A DNA stretch of 64,000 nucleotides from an uncultured Alcanivorax sp. (GTDB taxonomy: Bacteria > Pseudomonadota > Gammaproteobacteria > Pseudomonadales > Alcanivoracaceae). The notes beneath the pieces were generated by a model. It had not been told where the DNA came from, searched no databases, and worked only from the letters and a program-made list of their open reading frames with translations. The position numbers were made by a program, and so were the translations under genes. Below are positions 57,529 through 64,000 of the stretch, piece after piece; position 1 is the first letter of the stretch, and every line of letters starts with the position of its first letter. Where the stretch lies: the NCBI RefSeq assembly GCF_947258575.1, contig NZ_CAMYIV010000003.1, positions 124,001 through 188,000 on the forward strand. The letters run 5' to 3'.

Positions 57529-58177
57529 CAGCTACTCCTCGTATTTTCGCACTTTTGATAAAGGCGCGGATGGCGGATGGGTCCTTGACCCCTCCACTGC
57601 GGCCGCCCTGAACAGTCTTCTGCTCAACGCCGCCACTGACATCCACCGCCCAAGGCCGCACCTGTGCTACGGCATCGGCCACATTGCCCGGATGCAGGCC
57701 ACCGGCCAGCACCACGGGAAGGGGCAGATCCTTGGGTAATCTGCCCCAGTTAAACGTCTCACCGGTACCACCAGGGACACCGGGCACATAGCTATCCACC
57801 AAAAGCCCAGCCGCTTCCCGATATTCCATCGCGTAACGATACAGATCCACATCATCTTTCATTCGCACCGCCTTGATCCAGGGACGCGAAAAACGGGAGC
57901 AGAACTGCGCGGGCTCATCACCATGAAATTGCAGCAGATCCAGCGGCACCTGAGCCAACACATGGTCAATGGCGGCTTGCGACGCATTCACGAACAAACC
58001 AACCGTGGTCACAAACGGTGGCAAACTGGCACATATTGCCGCCGCCCTGGCGACCGTCACGTAACGGGGGCTGGGCTCGTAAAACACCAGACCAATGGCA
58101 TCGGCACCGGCGTTTGCCGCCGCCAGTCCATCTTCGATGCGGGTGATGCCACAGATTTTGACCCGGGGTATGGTCAT
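57521..58177 (-). CDS. trpF: Phosphoribosylanthranilate isomerase
   Basis: A 218-aa TIM barrel for the third step of tryptophan synthesis. The catalytic cysteine is in [12 protein letters not shown] (5-16), and the aspartate is in the FEVDV-like [12 protein letters not shown] segment near 177. The start has GGAG upstream. It opens the run trpF-trpB-trpA-accD-folC after an 86-bp gap behind truA. Confidence 0.96.
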   Translation of the reverse strand: MTIPRVKICGITRIEDGLAAANAGADAIGLVFYEPSPRYVTVARAAAICASLPPFVTTVGLFVNASQAAIDHVLAQVPLDLLQFHGDEPAQFCSRFSRPWIKAVRMKDDVDLYRYAMEYREAAGLLVDSYVPGVPGGTGETFNWGRLPKDLPLPVVLAGGLHPGNVADAVAQVRPWAVDVSGGVEQKTVQGGRSGGVKDPSAIRAFIKSAKIRGVAGV

Positions 58178-58263
58178 GGGTTCTCCAGTGTATCAAAAGC
58201 CCGGCGGATTAGGGATGTTTCGGGGCATTAGCCATAAATCATTCACCACTGCCCCGTTGCTCA

Positions 58264-59067
58264 TTATGCCTCAAGAGAATGCGGCAACCACAGGGGGCCA
58301 AGCGGCTCTCTGGGTAAATCGAAATGGTCCGGGTATTCGATGTCCACGAGGTACAAGCCAAAGGGTGGTGCTGTTGCTGCCCCCTTGCGACGATCCCCGG
58401 ATTCCAGCACCTCACGAGCCCAATGGGCTGGTCGCTTGCCCGCACCGATCGTCATCAGCACACCTGCCATATTACGCACCATATGCATCAAGAAGGCGTT
58501 AGCATGAGCTTCCAGCACGATCACCTTGCCAATTTCATGCAGTTTCAGACTGTGCAGGGTCTTGTGCGGTGACTTCGCCTGACAGTGCACACTGCGGTAA
58601 GCGGTAAAATCGTGGCTGCCAACCAGGTGGCCAGCCGCTTCACGCATGGCGTTGAGATCGAGCGGCCGATAATTCCAAGTCACCTGATTGCGATACAAGG
58701 CCGGTGGGCGTGAGTGGTTGTAGATCACGTAACGATAGCGGCGACTGACAGCAGAAAACCGCGCGTGGAAATCTTCGCTTACCGGGGTGGCCCAGCGCAC
58801 AGTCACATCCCGAGGCAGGTTGGTATTGCCTCCCATGATCCAGCTTTTCATTTCCCGGGGGGCATTGGAGTCAAAATGCACCACCTGGCCGGTGCCATGC
58901 ACGCCCGCATCGGTGCGACCGGCACAGACCACAGAGACAGGATGGTCCGCTACTTTCGATAGCGCTTTCTCAAGGCATTCCTGCACGGTTCTTACACCGG
59001 CTTGCTGGGTCTGCCAGCCACGAAAGTCGGTACCGTCGTATTCAATTCCAAGGGCGATCCGGGCCAT
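58264..59067 (-). CDS. truA: tRNA pseudouridine(38-40) synthase TruA
   Basis: A 267-aa pseudouridine synthase acting on positions 38-40 of the anticodon stem. The catalytic aspartate is in VCAGRTDAGVHGTGQVVHF near 55; RRYRYVIYNHSRPPALY near 110 and FLMHMVRNMAGVLMTIGAG near 200 match TruA. The ATG at 59067 has GAGG 5 bp upstream, immediately next to heptad array R9. It lies between fimV and trpF, as in P. aeruginosa. Confidence 0.96.
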   Translation of the reverse strand: MARIALGIEYDGTDFRGWQTQQAGVRTVQECLEKALSKVADHPVSVVCAGRTDAGVHGTGQVVHFDSNAPREMKSWIMGGNTNLPRDVTVRWATPVSEDFHARFSAVSRRYRYVIYNHSRPPALYRNQVTWNYRPLDLNAMREAAGHLVGSHDFTAYRSVHCQAKSPHKTLHSLKLHEIGKVIVLEAHANAFLMHMVRNMAGVLMTIGAGKRPAHWAREVLESGDRRKGAATAPPFGLYLVDIEYPDHFDLPREPLGPLWLPHSLEA

Positions 59068-59076
59068 GACAACCTC

Positions 59077-59111
59077 AGTTGAAAGGTCAAAGCTGAAAGT
59101 TAAATCGCGAA
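59077..59111 (+). repeat. Heptad-period array R9 upstream of truA
   Basis: Five 7-bp units: AGTTGAA, AGGTCAA, AGCTGAA, AGTTAAA, TCGCGAA. It begins directly upstream of the truA ribosome-binding site. Confidence 0.78.
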
Positions 59112-59172
59112 CCGAAGTGCTAACCAGCCGACAAGATAAACCCGCATGTGGAGGCCTGCTTCACGGGCAGGG

Positions 59173-59240
59173 CGATCAACGTTCAACGCCCCACCACCAC
59201 ACGCTGTTTCAACGCCGAACGTTCAACTCGCAACTAAAAC
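59173..59240 (-). repeat. Heptad-period arrays R10 before the fimV terminator
   Basis: On the plus strand a two-unit block (CGATCAA, CGTTCAA at 59173-59186) is followed by a five-unit block (GTTTCAA, CGCCGAA, CGTTCAA, CTCGCAA, CTAAAAC at 59206-59240). The orientation is inverted relative to R9, so the truA-fimV gap is framed by an inward-facing pair. Confidence 0.75.
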
Positions 59241-59279
59241 AAAAAGGGGGCGATACCTTAAGGCATCGCCCCCTTTTTT
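59241..59279 (-). terminator. Terminator after fimV
   Basis: A 14-bp stem (AAAAAGGGGGCGAT / ATCGCCCCCTTTTT) with a small loop and T-run on either strand, 15 bp after the fimV stop. Confidence 0.88.
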
Positions 59280-59294
59280 CCTAGCGGCAGAGGA

Positions 59295-62200
59295 TTAACC
59301 AACCTGCCCCATCAGCTCACGGGCTTCCGCCTGTTGCTGATCGCTACCTTCAGAGATCACCTCGTTGAGGATATCACGGGCACCTTCGCTATCACCCATG
59401 TCGATATAGGCCTTGGCCAGATCCAGCTTGGTAGCGTTTTCGTCGGTCTCACCGAGGAAGTCGAAATCGTCCTCGTCACCCAGCACATCGCCGGAGGCCT
59501 GGGGTGCAACAGACGGCTCAATGTCGTCTTCCGGCTCAGCGGCAGCAACCGGGGCTTGCGGCTCAGGCTGTGACTCTTCCTCAACTGGCTCCTCATCCAG
59601 AGACAGGCTGTCGTCCTGGTCGTCCAGCTGCAGATCATCGTCGCCCAGCAAGTCTTCGAGGGATGCGGCCTGATCCGGCGACGGGGTCGGCTCGTCAGCT
59701 GGCATCTCCAGATCCAGATCGGCGAGATCATCCTTGTCGTCACTGTCCGCAGAACCGGCCAGGGATTTCTCCGCCGCGTCCAGTTCCAGGTCCAGATCCG
59801 TCAGGGTGTCATCGGCACGTTCACCAGAGTCGCCATCCAGGTCCAGGTCATCCAGGGAAAGATCCAGCTCTTCCTTACTGTCTTCACTGTCACCGGACTC
59901 ATCGAACTCAAGGCTCATATCGTCCAGATTCAGATCCCCGTACTCGGCATCACCGTCGCCCATCGACGAACTGCTGACATCGTCCAGCTCCAGAACAGGG
60001 CTGGCACCCAGGGACTGCTTGTCGGCATCGGAAAGCGGCGCTTCCTGCTCAGCTTCCGTCTTGCTGTCGTCTTCAAAATCCAGACTGAAATCATCATCCA
60101 GAGAGGCCGTATCCTCGGAAGGATCCAGCATCAGGGTGTGATCTTCACTGTCGCTGTCCTCATCTGCATCCAGCTCGAAATCAAAATCAGCCAGCTCATC
60201 GCCCTGATCCCCTTTCGCCAGGTCACCAGAGGTGGCAGCAGACGATTCCGGCTCATCGGCCTGCATGGTGGGAACATCGTCATCCAGACCCGAGGACAGA
60301 CCCATTTCCAGATCATCCAGGGACAGCGCGTCGTCATCACTGTCTGCTGTCTGGGATGGGCCGCTCCCCCCCAGACGGGCAATGGCTTCATCAACCTCGG
60401 GGGACGTGCCGGCAAAAATGCTGGTCTGCTGCTGGAAGGCAGCCTCGTCATTCATTTCCTTGAGCAGTTCCAACAAGCGAACTTTCAGGTCCGCCCGCTG
60501 AGGATGCTTGTTGATTTCGTTGCGCAGGAAATCCACCGCCTGCGGGTAGCGGCCGTAGGCCACATAGACTTCCACGTCTTCCAGCGGATCCTGGCTGCTA
60601 GTCTGCTGCGGAACCTCGGCATCTTCATCGTGGTCAGCGACAGCACCTGTGGCGACATTGTCATCGTCCAGGTTGAGGCCGAATTCGTCCTGGCCTTCAT
60701 CATCCAGGTCTTCAAACAGCGCGCCATCGGACTCTTCATCGCCGCCATCCTTCTTCTTGCCGCGCAGCAGCAGGAAGACCAACAGCAGGATGGCAACCAG
60801 CCCCAGGCCGATATACATCAGGTTATCGAGTAACAAAGCGACAATACCGCCCTGCTCCTGGACTGGAGGCTGCGCAGGTGCCACCGGCTTTGGCTTGGCC
60901 ACTTCTGGCGCTTTTTCCACTGCAGGCTCAGCCGCAGTAACGGCTGCATCAGTATTTTCCGGCGCTTCAGCGTCAACACCGTCGCCATCGCCAGCCGCTG
61001 CAGTGCCATCCTCGGTGACGCCGGAATCGGTTTGCGCAACAGCAGTGCTGTCAGCGTCGTCGCCAGCAGTCGGCCCGGAGGCGTCATCAGCGCTTGCCGC
61101 TAATCCATCGTCGCCGCTGGCGGTGACATCCGTTTCATCATCCGCAGCCACCACTGGTTCAGCCGGCTCTTCCATTAGCGGATCATCGCCTTCCACGGCG
61201 ACACCCTGCTCTTCCCGCAACTTGCGGAGTTCGTCCTGCAATTGCGCAATCTGGTCGTTACGCAGCTTCAGCAATTGCTCGCTGGTGCGGGTTTGGCTCT
61301 CAAGATCATCCAGGCGTGATTTGAGCTCGGAATTTTCCCGGTCAAGACGGTCCAGATTCTCGTCACGAATTGCCAGCTCATTCTCAAGCACGGCGGTATT
61401 GGCGCTGCCATCACGGGCCGAGCCGGTGCTATCGCCATCATCCACACCAGCGGTGGATTCCGGAGAAACCAGCTTCACCTGCCCGGTGGTCGGACCCTGC
61501 TCATCGTCATCACTGCCGGCAACCTGGCGGCTACCATCAAGCTGGGCACGCTGCTGAGGAGCCGCAATGCCACGGGCCTCCAGCATCTCGCGCCATTTAC
61601 GATTCTGGTCAGCGACTTCCACGATGGCGTTACGGGTAGAGATATTGCGCACTTCCTGTTCGTTAGGAATGCGTAGCACCGTGCCTTCCCGAACCAGGTT
61701 GACGTTATTGTTGATAAAGGCGTCAGAATTCATGGTCTGGATAGCAACCAGCATCTGCTGCACAGAAACGCTTTCTGCAGGACGGTTGTCCAGAGCGATA
61801 CGCCACATGGTATCGGAGGCTTTTACCGTGTAGGTGTTGCGCTGGCCGCTATCCGCCACAGGCTGGCTGGCAGCGGGAGCCGAGCTTACAGATTCTGACG
61901 GGGATGACAGGGCGGCCGGACGACTCGGTGCAGCCTGCGGCTCAAATTCCGGCTCACTGCGGGTTACCGGCTGTGGTGCCCGGCTGATGGTGGGTGCAGC
62001 TGTAGAAACACTGTCGGCATAGCTGGGCGGGTCCAGCAGCACCGTGTACTCACGCATCAGACGACCGGTGGGCCAGAGAAACTCCACCAGAAAATTCAGA
62101 TAAGGTTCGCGAACCGGTTGATCCGTGGTGATATGCAGCAGCGCCTTGTCACCGGCCTGCAGCTCAACCGCAAAATCCATACGGTTGAGGAAATAGGCAC

Positions 62201-62414
62201 GATCCACCCCAGCTGCGTCGAATTCGGCCTGCGACGCCAGGTTTACGAGGATTTCCTCTGCGGTCAGATCCCCAACCTCATGCAGGGAAATTTCCATATC
62301 CAGGGGTTGATTCAGGTAGGAATTCAGCTCGTATTCCCCAACCCCTAAAGCCGCCGCAACGCCTGGTGACATGATTACCAGTGCGGTTAAGCCAAACCCA
62401 AGTTTTCGAAGCAT
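59295..62414 (-). CDS. fimV: FimV, peptidoglycan-binding hub protein of polar/type IV pili systems
   Basis: A 1039-aa inner-membrane protein. A signal segment (1-24) leads to the FimV N-terminal domain (LGVGEYELNSYLNQPLDMEI near 25), a periplasmic LysM domain (TYTVKASDTMWRIALDNR near 205), a coiled coil (about 345-405), one membrane helix (LMYIGLGLVAILLLVFLLLR near 535) and a long, strongly acidic cytoplasmic region with DSDD/DLDLD repeats. A final TPR-like helix pair (ATKLDLAKAYIDMGDSEGAR near 995) is the FimV C-terminal motif. In Pseudomonas it localises type IV pili components and, with FimL, activates adenylate cyclase. The N-terminal signal supports the ATG at 62414. Confidence 0.94.
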   Translation of the reverse strand: MLRKLGFGLTALVIMSPGVAAALGVGEYELNSYLNQPLDMEISLHEVGDLTAEEILVNLASQAEFDAAGVDRAYFLNRMDFAVELQAGDKALLHITTDQPVREPYLNFLVEFLWPTGRLMREYTVLLDPPSYADSVSTAAPTISRAPQPVTRSEPEFEPQAAPSRPAALSSPSESVSSAPAASQPVADSGQRNTYTVKASDTMWRIALDNRPAESVSVQQMLVAIQTMNSDAFINNNVNLVREGTVLRIPNEQEVRNISTRNAIVEVADQNRKWREMLEARGIAAPQQRAQLDGSRQVAGSDDDEQGPTTGQVKLVSPESTAGVDDGDSTGSARDGSANTAVLENELAIRDENLDRLDRENSELKSRLDDLESQTRTSEQLLKLRNDQIAQLQDELRKLREEQGVAVEGDDPLMEEPAEPVVAADDETDVTASGDDGLAASADDASGPTAGDDADSTAVAQTDSGVTEDGTAAAGDGDGVDAEAPENTDAAVTAAEPAVEKAPEVAKPKPVAPAQPPVQEQGGIVALLLDNLMYIGLGLVAILLLVFLLLRGKKKDGGDEESDGALFEDLDDEGQDEFGLNLDDDNVATGAVADHDEDAEVPQQTSSQDPLEDVEVYVAYGRYPQAVDFLRNEINKHPQRADLKVRLLELLKEMNDEAAFQQQTSIFAGTSPEVDEAIARLGGSGPSQTADSDDDALSLDDLEMGLSSGLDDDVPTMQADEPESSAATSGDLAKGDQGDELADFDFELDADEDSDSEDHTLMLDPSEDTASLDDDFSLDFEDDSKTEAEQEAPLSDADKQSLGASPVLELDDVSSSSMGDGDAEYGDLNLDDMSLEFDESGDSEDSKEELDLSLDDLDLDGDSGERADDTLTDLDLELDAAEKSLAGSADSDDKDDLADLDLEMPADEPTPSPDQAASLEDLLGDDDLQLDDQDDSLSLDEEPVEEESQPEPQAPVAAAEPEDDIEPSVAPQASGDVLGDEDDFDFLGETDENATKLDLAKAYIDMGDSEGARDILNEVISEGSDQQQAEARELMGQVG

Positions 62415-62578
62415 GGTCGAACCCTTTATTTATTATGTTTCCCGCGCTCAGCCCGATCCCGCGGGCGCTACCGGACGAACCCGAGGCGGCAAGCAGTCCT
62501 ATGACGCTGATCACACATTCTGCCCCAGGCTGGAGTCAAAACCTAGAAACCGCGTCACATAATGTCAGTAAGTATCCA

Positions 62579-63592
62579 TTACAGATAGTCTTTTAGCAAC
62601 TTCTCGACCACCTTCACCGCGTTAAGAGCGGCCCCCCAACGGACATTGTCGGCGACGCTAAAATAGCTCAAACCGCCGCTGCCTTCCATGTCTTCCCGGG
62701 TTCGGGAAATCCGCAGGCGCGGCTCCCCTTCCACCGATGCCACCGGGGACATTGCCTGGGGGTCGTCATTTTCCAGTACATCCAGATCATTCTGCCCCTC
62801 CCAGACCGACAGCGCCTGCGCCATTGCCAGGGGCTGAATGCTACGAACCGACACACTCTGGCCGTGGCCGTAGAACACCGGCACCCGCACCGTGGTGACC
62901 TGGACCGACAGGGGTTGGTCGGCCAGCACTCTGCGGGTTTCCAGCATCAGCTTGAGCTCTTCGCTGGTAAAACCGTTTTCCTGAGCTTGTCCGCTGACCG
63001 GCAGTACATTAAAGGCAATCTGGGCCTGGGCCGCCTCACTGGGCGACAAGCCATTGAGCAAGCGCACGCTCTGCTGGGCCAGTTGATCTACCCCGCTCCT
63101 GCCTGTTGCAGACACCGCCTGAAACTGTGTCACCACCACTTCCTGCAGCGGGGCCATATCAGCAAGAGGCTTGAGCGCCCGCACCAGCTGCACGGTGGCG
63201 GCATCCGCGCAGGCCACCAGATTGTTTTCCCGGGCCTGACCAAGCAGCTCATCATTAACATCGGCCACCAGCAGCGGCACACCAGAGTCGTAACGAAACG
63301 CCGGTGACAAATCCACCGCCACTGCACCTGCCTCGGCGGCACGGGGCGCCAATTGCTGACTCACAGTGGCACCGGCAGCAAACAACGCCACCTCCACTTG
63401 CGAAAAGTCGAAGTCCTCAGCTTTCTTGACGGTCAACGATTTGCCGCCGAAGGACACCTTGCCCCCGGCGCCGTTTTCAGATGCCAACACAAAAAGCTCG
63501 CCGACCGGGAATTGCCGATCTGCCAGCAGCTTGATAATAGCCTCGCCGACCAGTCCGGTTGCACCGACAATGGCAAGATTGATTGAACGCAT
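62579..63592 (-). CDS. Aspartate-semialdehyde dehydrogenase paralogue (USG-1 type), probably inactive
   Basis: A 337-aa homologue of Asd with an N-terminal NADP loop (AIVGATGLVGEAIIKLLADR) and the C-terminal RVPVFYGHGQSVSVRS carrying the catalytic histidine. At the place of the catalytic cysteine (usual ANPNCSTIQ) this protein reads ACADAATVQ, so the nucleophile is alanine. It therefore should not act as a dehydrogenase and may be a structural or regulatory relative. The ATG at 63592 has GAGG upstream. The true asd lies just upstream on the same strand, and fimV follows. Confidence 0.85.
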   Translation of the reverse strand: MRSINLAIVGATGLVGEAIIKLLADRQFPVGELFVLASENGAGGKVSFGGKSLTVKKAEDFDFSQVEVALFAAGATVSQQLAPRAAEAGAVAVDLSPAFRYDSGVPLLVADVNDELLGQARENNLVACADAATVQLVRALKPLADMAPLQEVVVTQFQAVSATGRSGVDQLAQQSVRLLNGLSPSEAAQAQIAFNVLPVSGQAQENGFTSEELKLMLETRRVLADQPLSVQVTTVRVPVFYGHGQSVSVRSIQPLAMAQALSVWEGQNDLDVLENDDPQAMSPVASVEGEPRLRISRTREDMEGSGGLSYFSVADNVRWGAALNAVKVVEKLLKDYL

Positions 63593-63648
63593 AGAAACCT
63601 CGCTACAACGATGCGGCGGGAGCACGGATCACGCCCCCACAAATACGA

Positions 63649-63690
63649 ACGCGGGCACGGCCTTGATATCCCTCGGCCCTGCCCGCGTTT
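63649..63690. terminator. Hairpin between asd and its paralogue
   Basis: A stem of about 14 bp with one mismatch (AACGCGGGCA-GGCC / GGCC-TGCCCGCGTT) around a 12-base loop. The T-run is on the plus strand, so termination of the leftward asd transcript is uncertain; it may instead dampen read-through. Confidence 0.5.
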
Positions 63691-63718
63691 TTTACACTTC
63701 CCAACTGTTAGCGGCTTA

Positions 63719-64000
63719 TCAGCGCTCCATAAGGATACGCAGCATGCGACGCAGCGGCTCCGCCGCGCCCCACAACAGCTGGTCGCCCACGGTAAAGGCG
63801 TTCAGGTACTCGCCGCCCATGTTGAGCTTGCGCAAGCGACCGACCGGGACACTCAGGGTGCCGGTCACCGCCGTGGGGGTCAGATCCCGCAGGGTGGCCT
63901 CTTTCTCGTTGGGCACCACTTTCACCCAGTCATTGGCCTTGCCGATGATGTCGTAGATTTCATCCAGCGGCACATCGCGGGTGAGCTTCACAGTCAGCGC
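63719..64000 (-). CDS. asd: Aspartate-semialdehyde dehydrogenase, 3' part
   Basis: The last 93 codons of a gene that begins beyond the window. The sequence [20 protein letters not shown] ... [20 protein letters not shown] ... [20 protein letters not shown] matches the C-terminus of Asd of the E. coli type (substrate arginine in VGRLRKL). Asd makes aspartate semialdehyde for lysine, diaminopimelate, methionine and threonine. The active-site cysteine lies outside the window. Confidence 0.9.
   Translation of the reverse strand, partial: ALTVKLTRDVPLDEIYDIIGKANDWVKVVPNEKEATLRDLTPTAVTGTLSVPVGRLRKLNMGGEYLNAFTVGDQLLWGAAEPLRRMLRILMER

Noticed and set aside
62415-62578. fimV sigma-70 promoter
   Set aside because: TTGACT is present, but the best -10 (TGTGAT at 18 bp) is too weak to report.

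Overview
The window is ordinary chromosome of a free-living gammaproteobacterium, moderately GC-rich and densely coded, with no insertion sequence, prophage, rRNA operon or CRISPR array. Gene order closely follows two segments that I recall from Pseudomonas aeruginosa: cysI/DUF934 ... fimL-nudC, nhaB, dnaQ-rnhA, gloB-mltD, the two-binding-protein peptide transporter, fabI-ppiD-hupB-lon-clpX-clpP-tig, tRNAs, folD, glnS, ppiB, lpxH, acnB; then metZ-purF-cvpA-SPOR-folC-accD ... trpF-truA-fimV-asd. Differences in detail (trpBA inserted between trpF and accD, no cysS beside glnS, protein divergence) point to a relative in the Oceanospirillales/Pseudomonadales, most likely an Alcanivorax-type marine bacterium. 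The genus is an inference.

Layout. 1-7.2 kb: end of cysI and its DUF934 partner, zntB, acuI-like reductase, sohB, a membrane protein, nudC, fimL. 7.2-12.2 kb: nhaB, dnaQ-rnhA-methyltransferase, gloB. 12.3-21.4 kb: mltD running by overlap into a five-gene Yej/Npp-type peptide ABC transporter. 21.5-31.6 kb: fabI, then a leftward proteostasis block (tig, clpP, clpX, lon, hupB with tRNA-Asp, ppiD) preceded by a tRNA-Pro-Arg-His operon. 31.8-41.2 kb: folD, glnS, two cyclophilins, lpxH, miaE, an LpxL-type acyltransferase, acnB. 41.2-49.3 kb: hrpB, an orphan 188-aa gene, a diiron HDO-fold oxidase resembling UndA, and a tgpA-DUF58-moxR operon. 49.3-64 kb: a long leftward run metZ, purF, cvpA, a SPOR protein, folC, accD, trpA, trpB, trpF, truA, fimV, an inactive-looking asd paralogue and the 3' end of asd.

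Most genes are housekeeping: proteolysis and folding, tRNA charging and modification, lipid A and fatty acid synthesis, one-carbon and tryptophan metabolism. The least explained signal is non-coding: at least ten short intergenic arrays with an exact 7-bp period and a loose AG-pyrimidine heptad. They abut stop codons or ribosome-binding sites, and three intergenic spaces carry them as inward-facing inverted pairs. Other points of interest are the overlap of mltD with the peptide importer (possible muropeptide recycling), the UndA-like oxidase, the Asd paralogue lacking its catalytic cysteine, and several intercistronic or leader hairpins.
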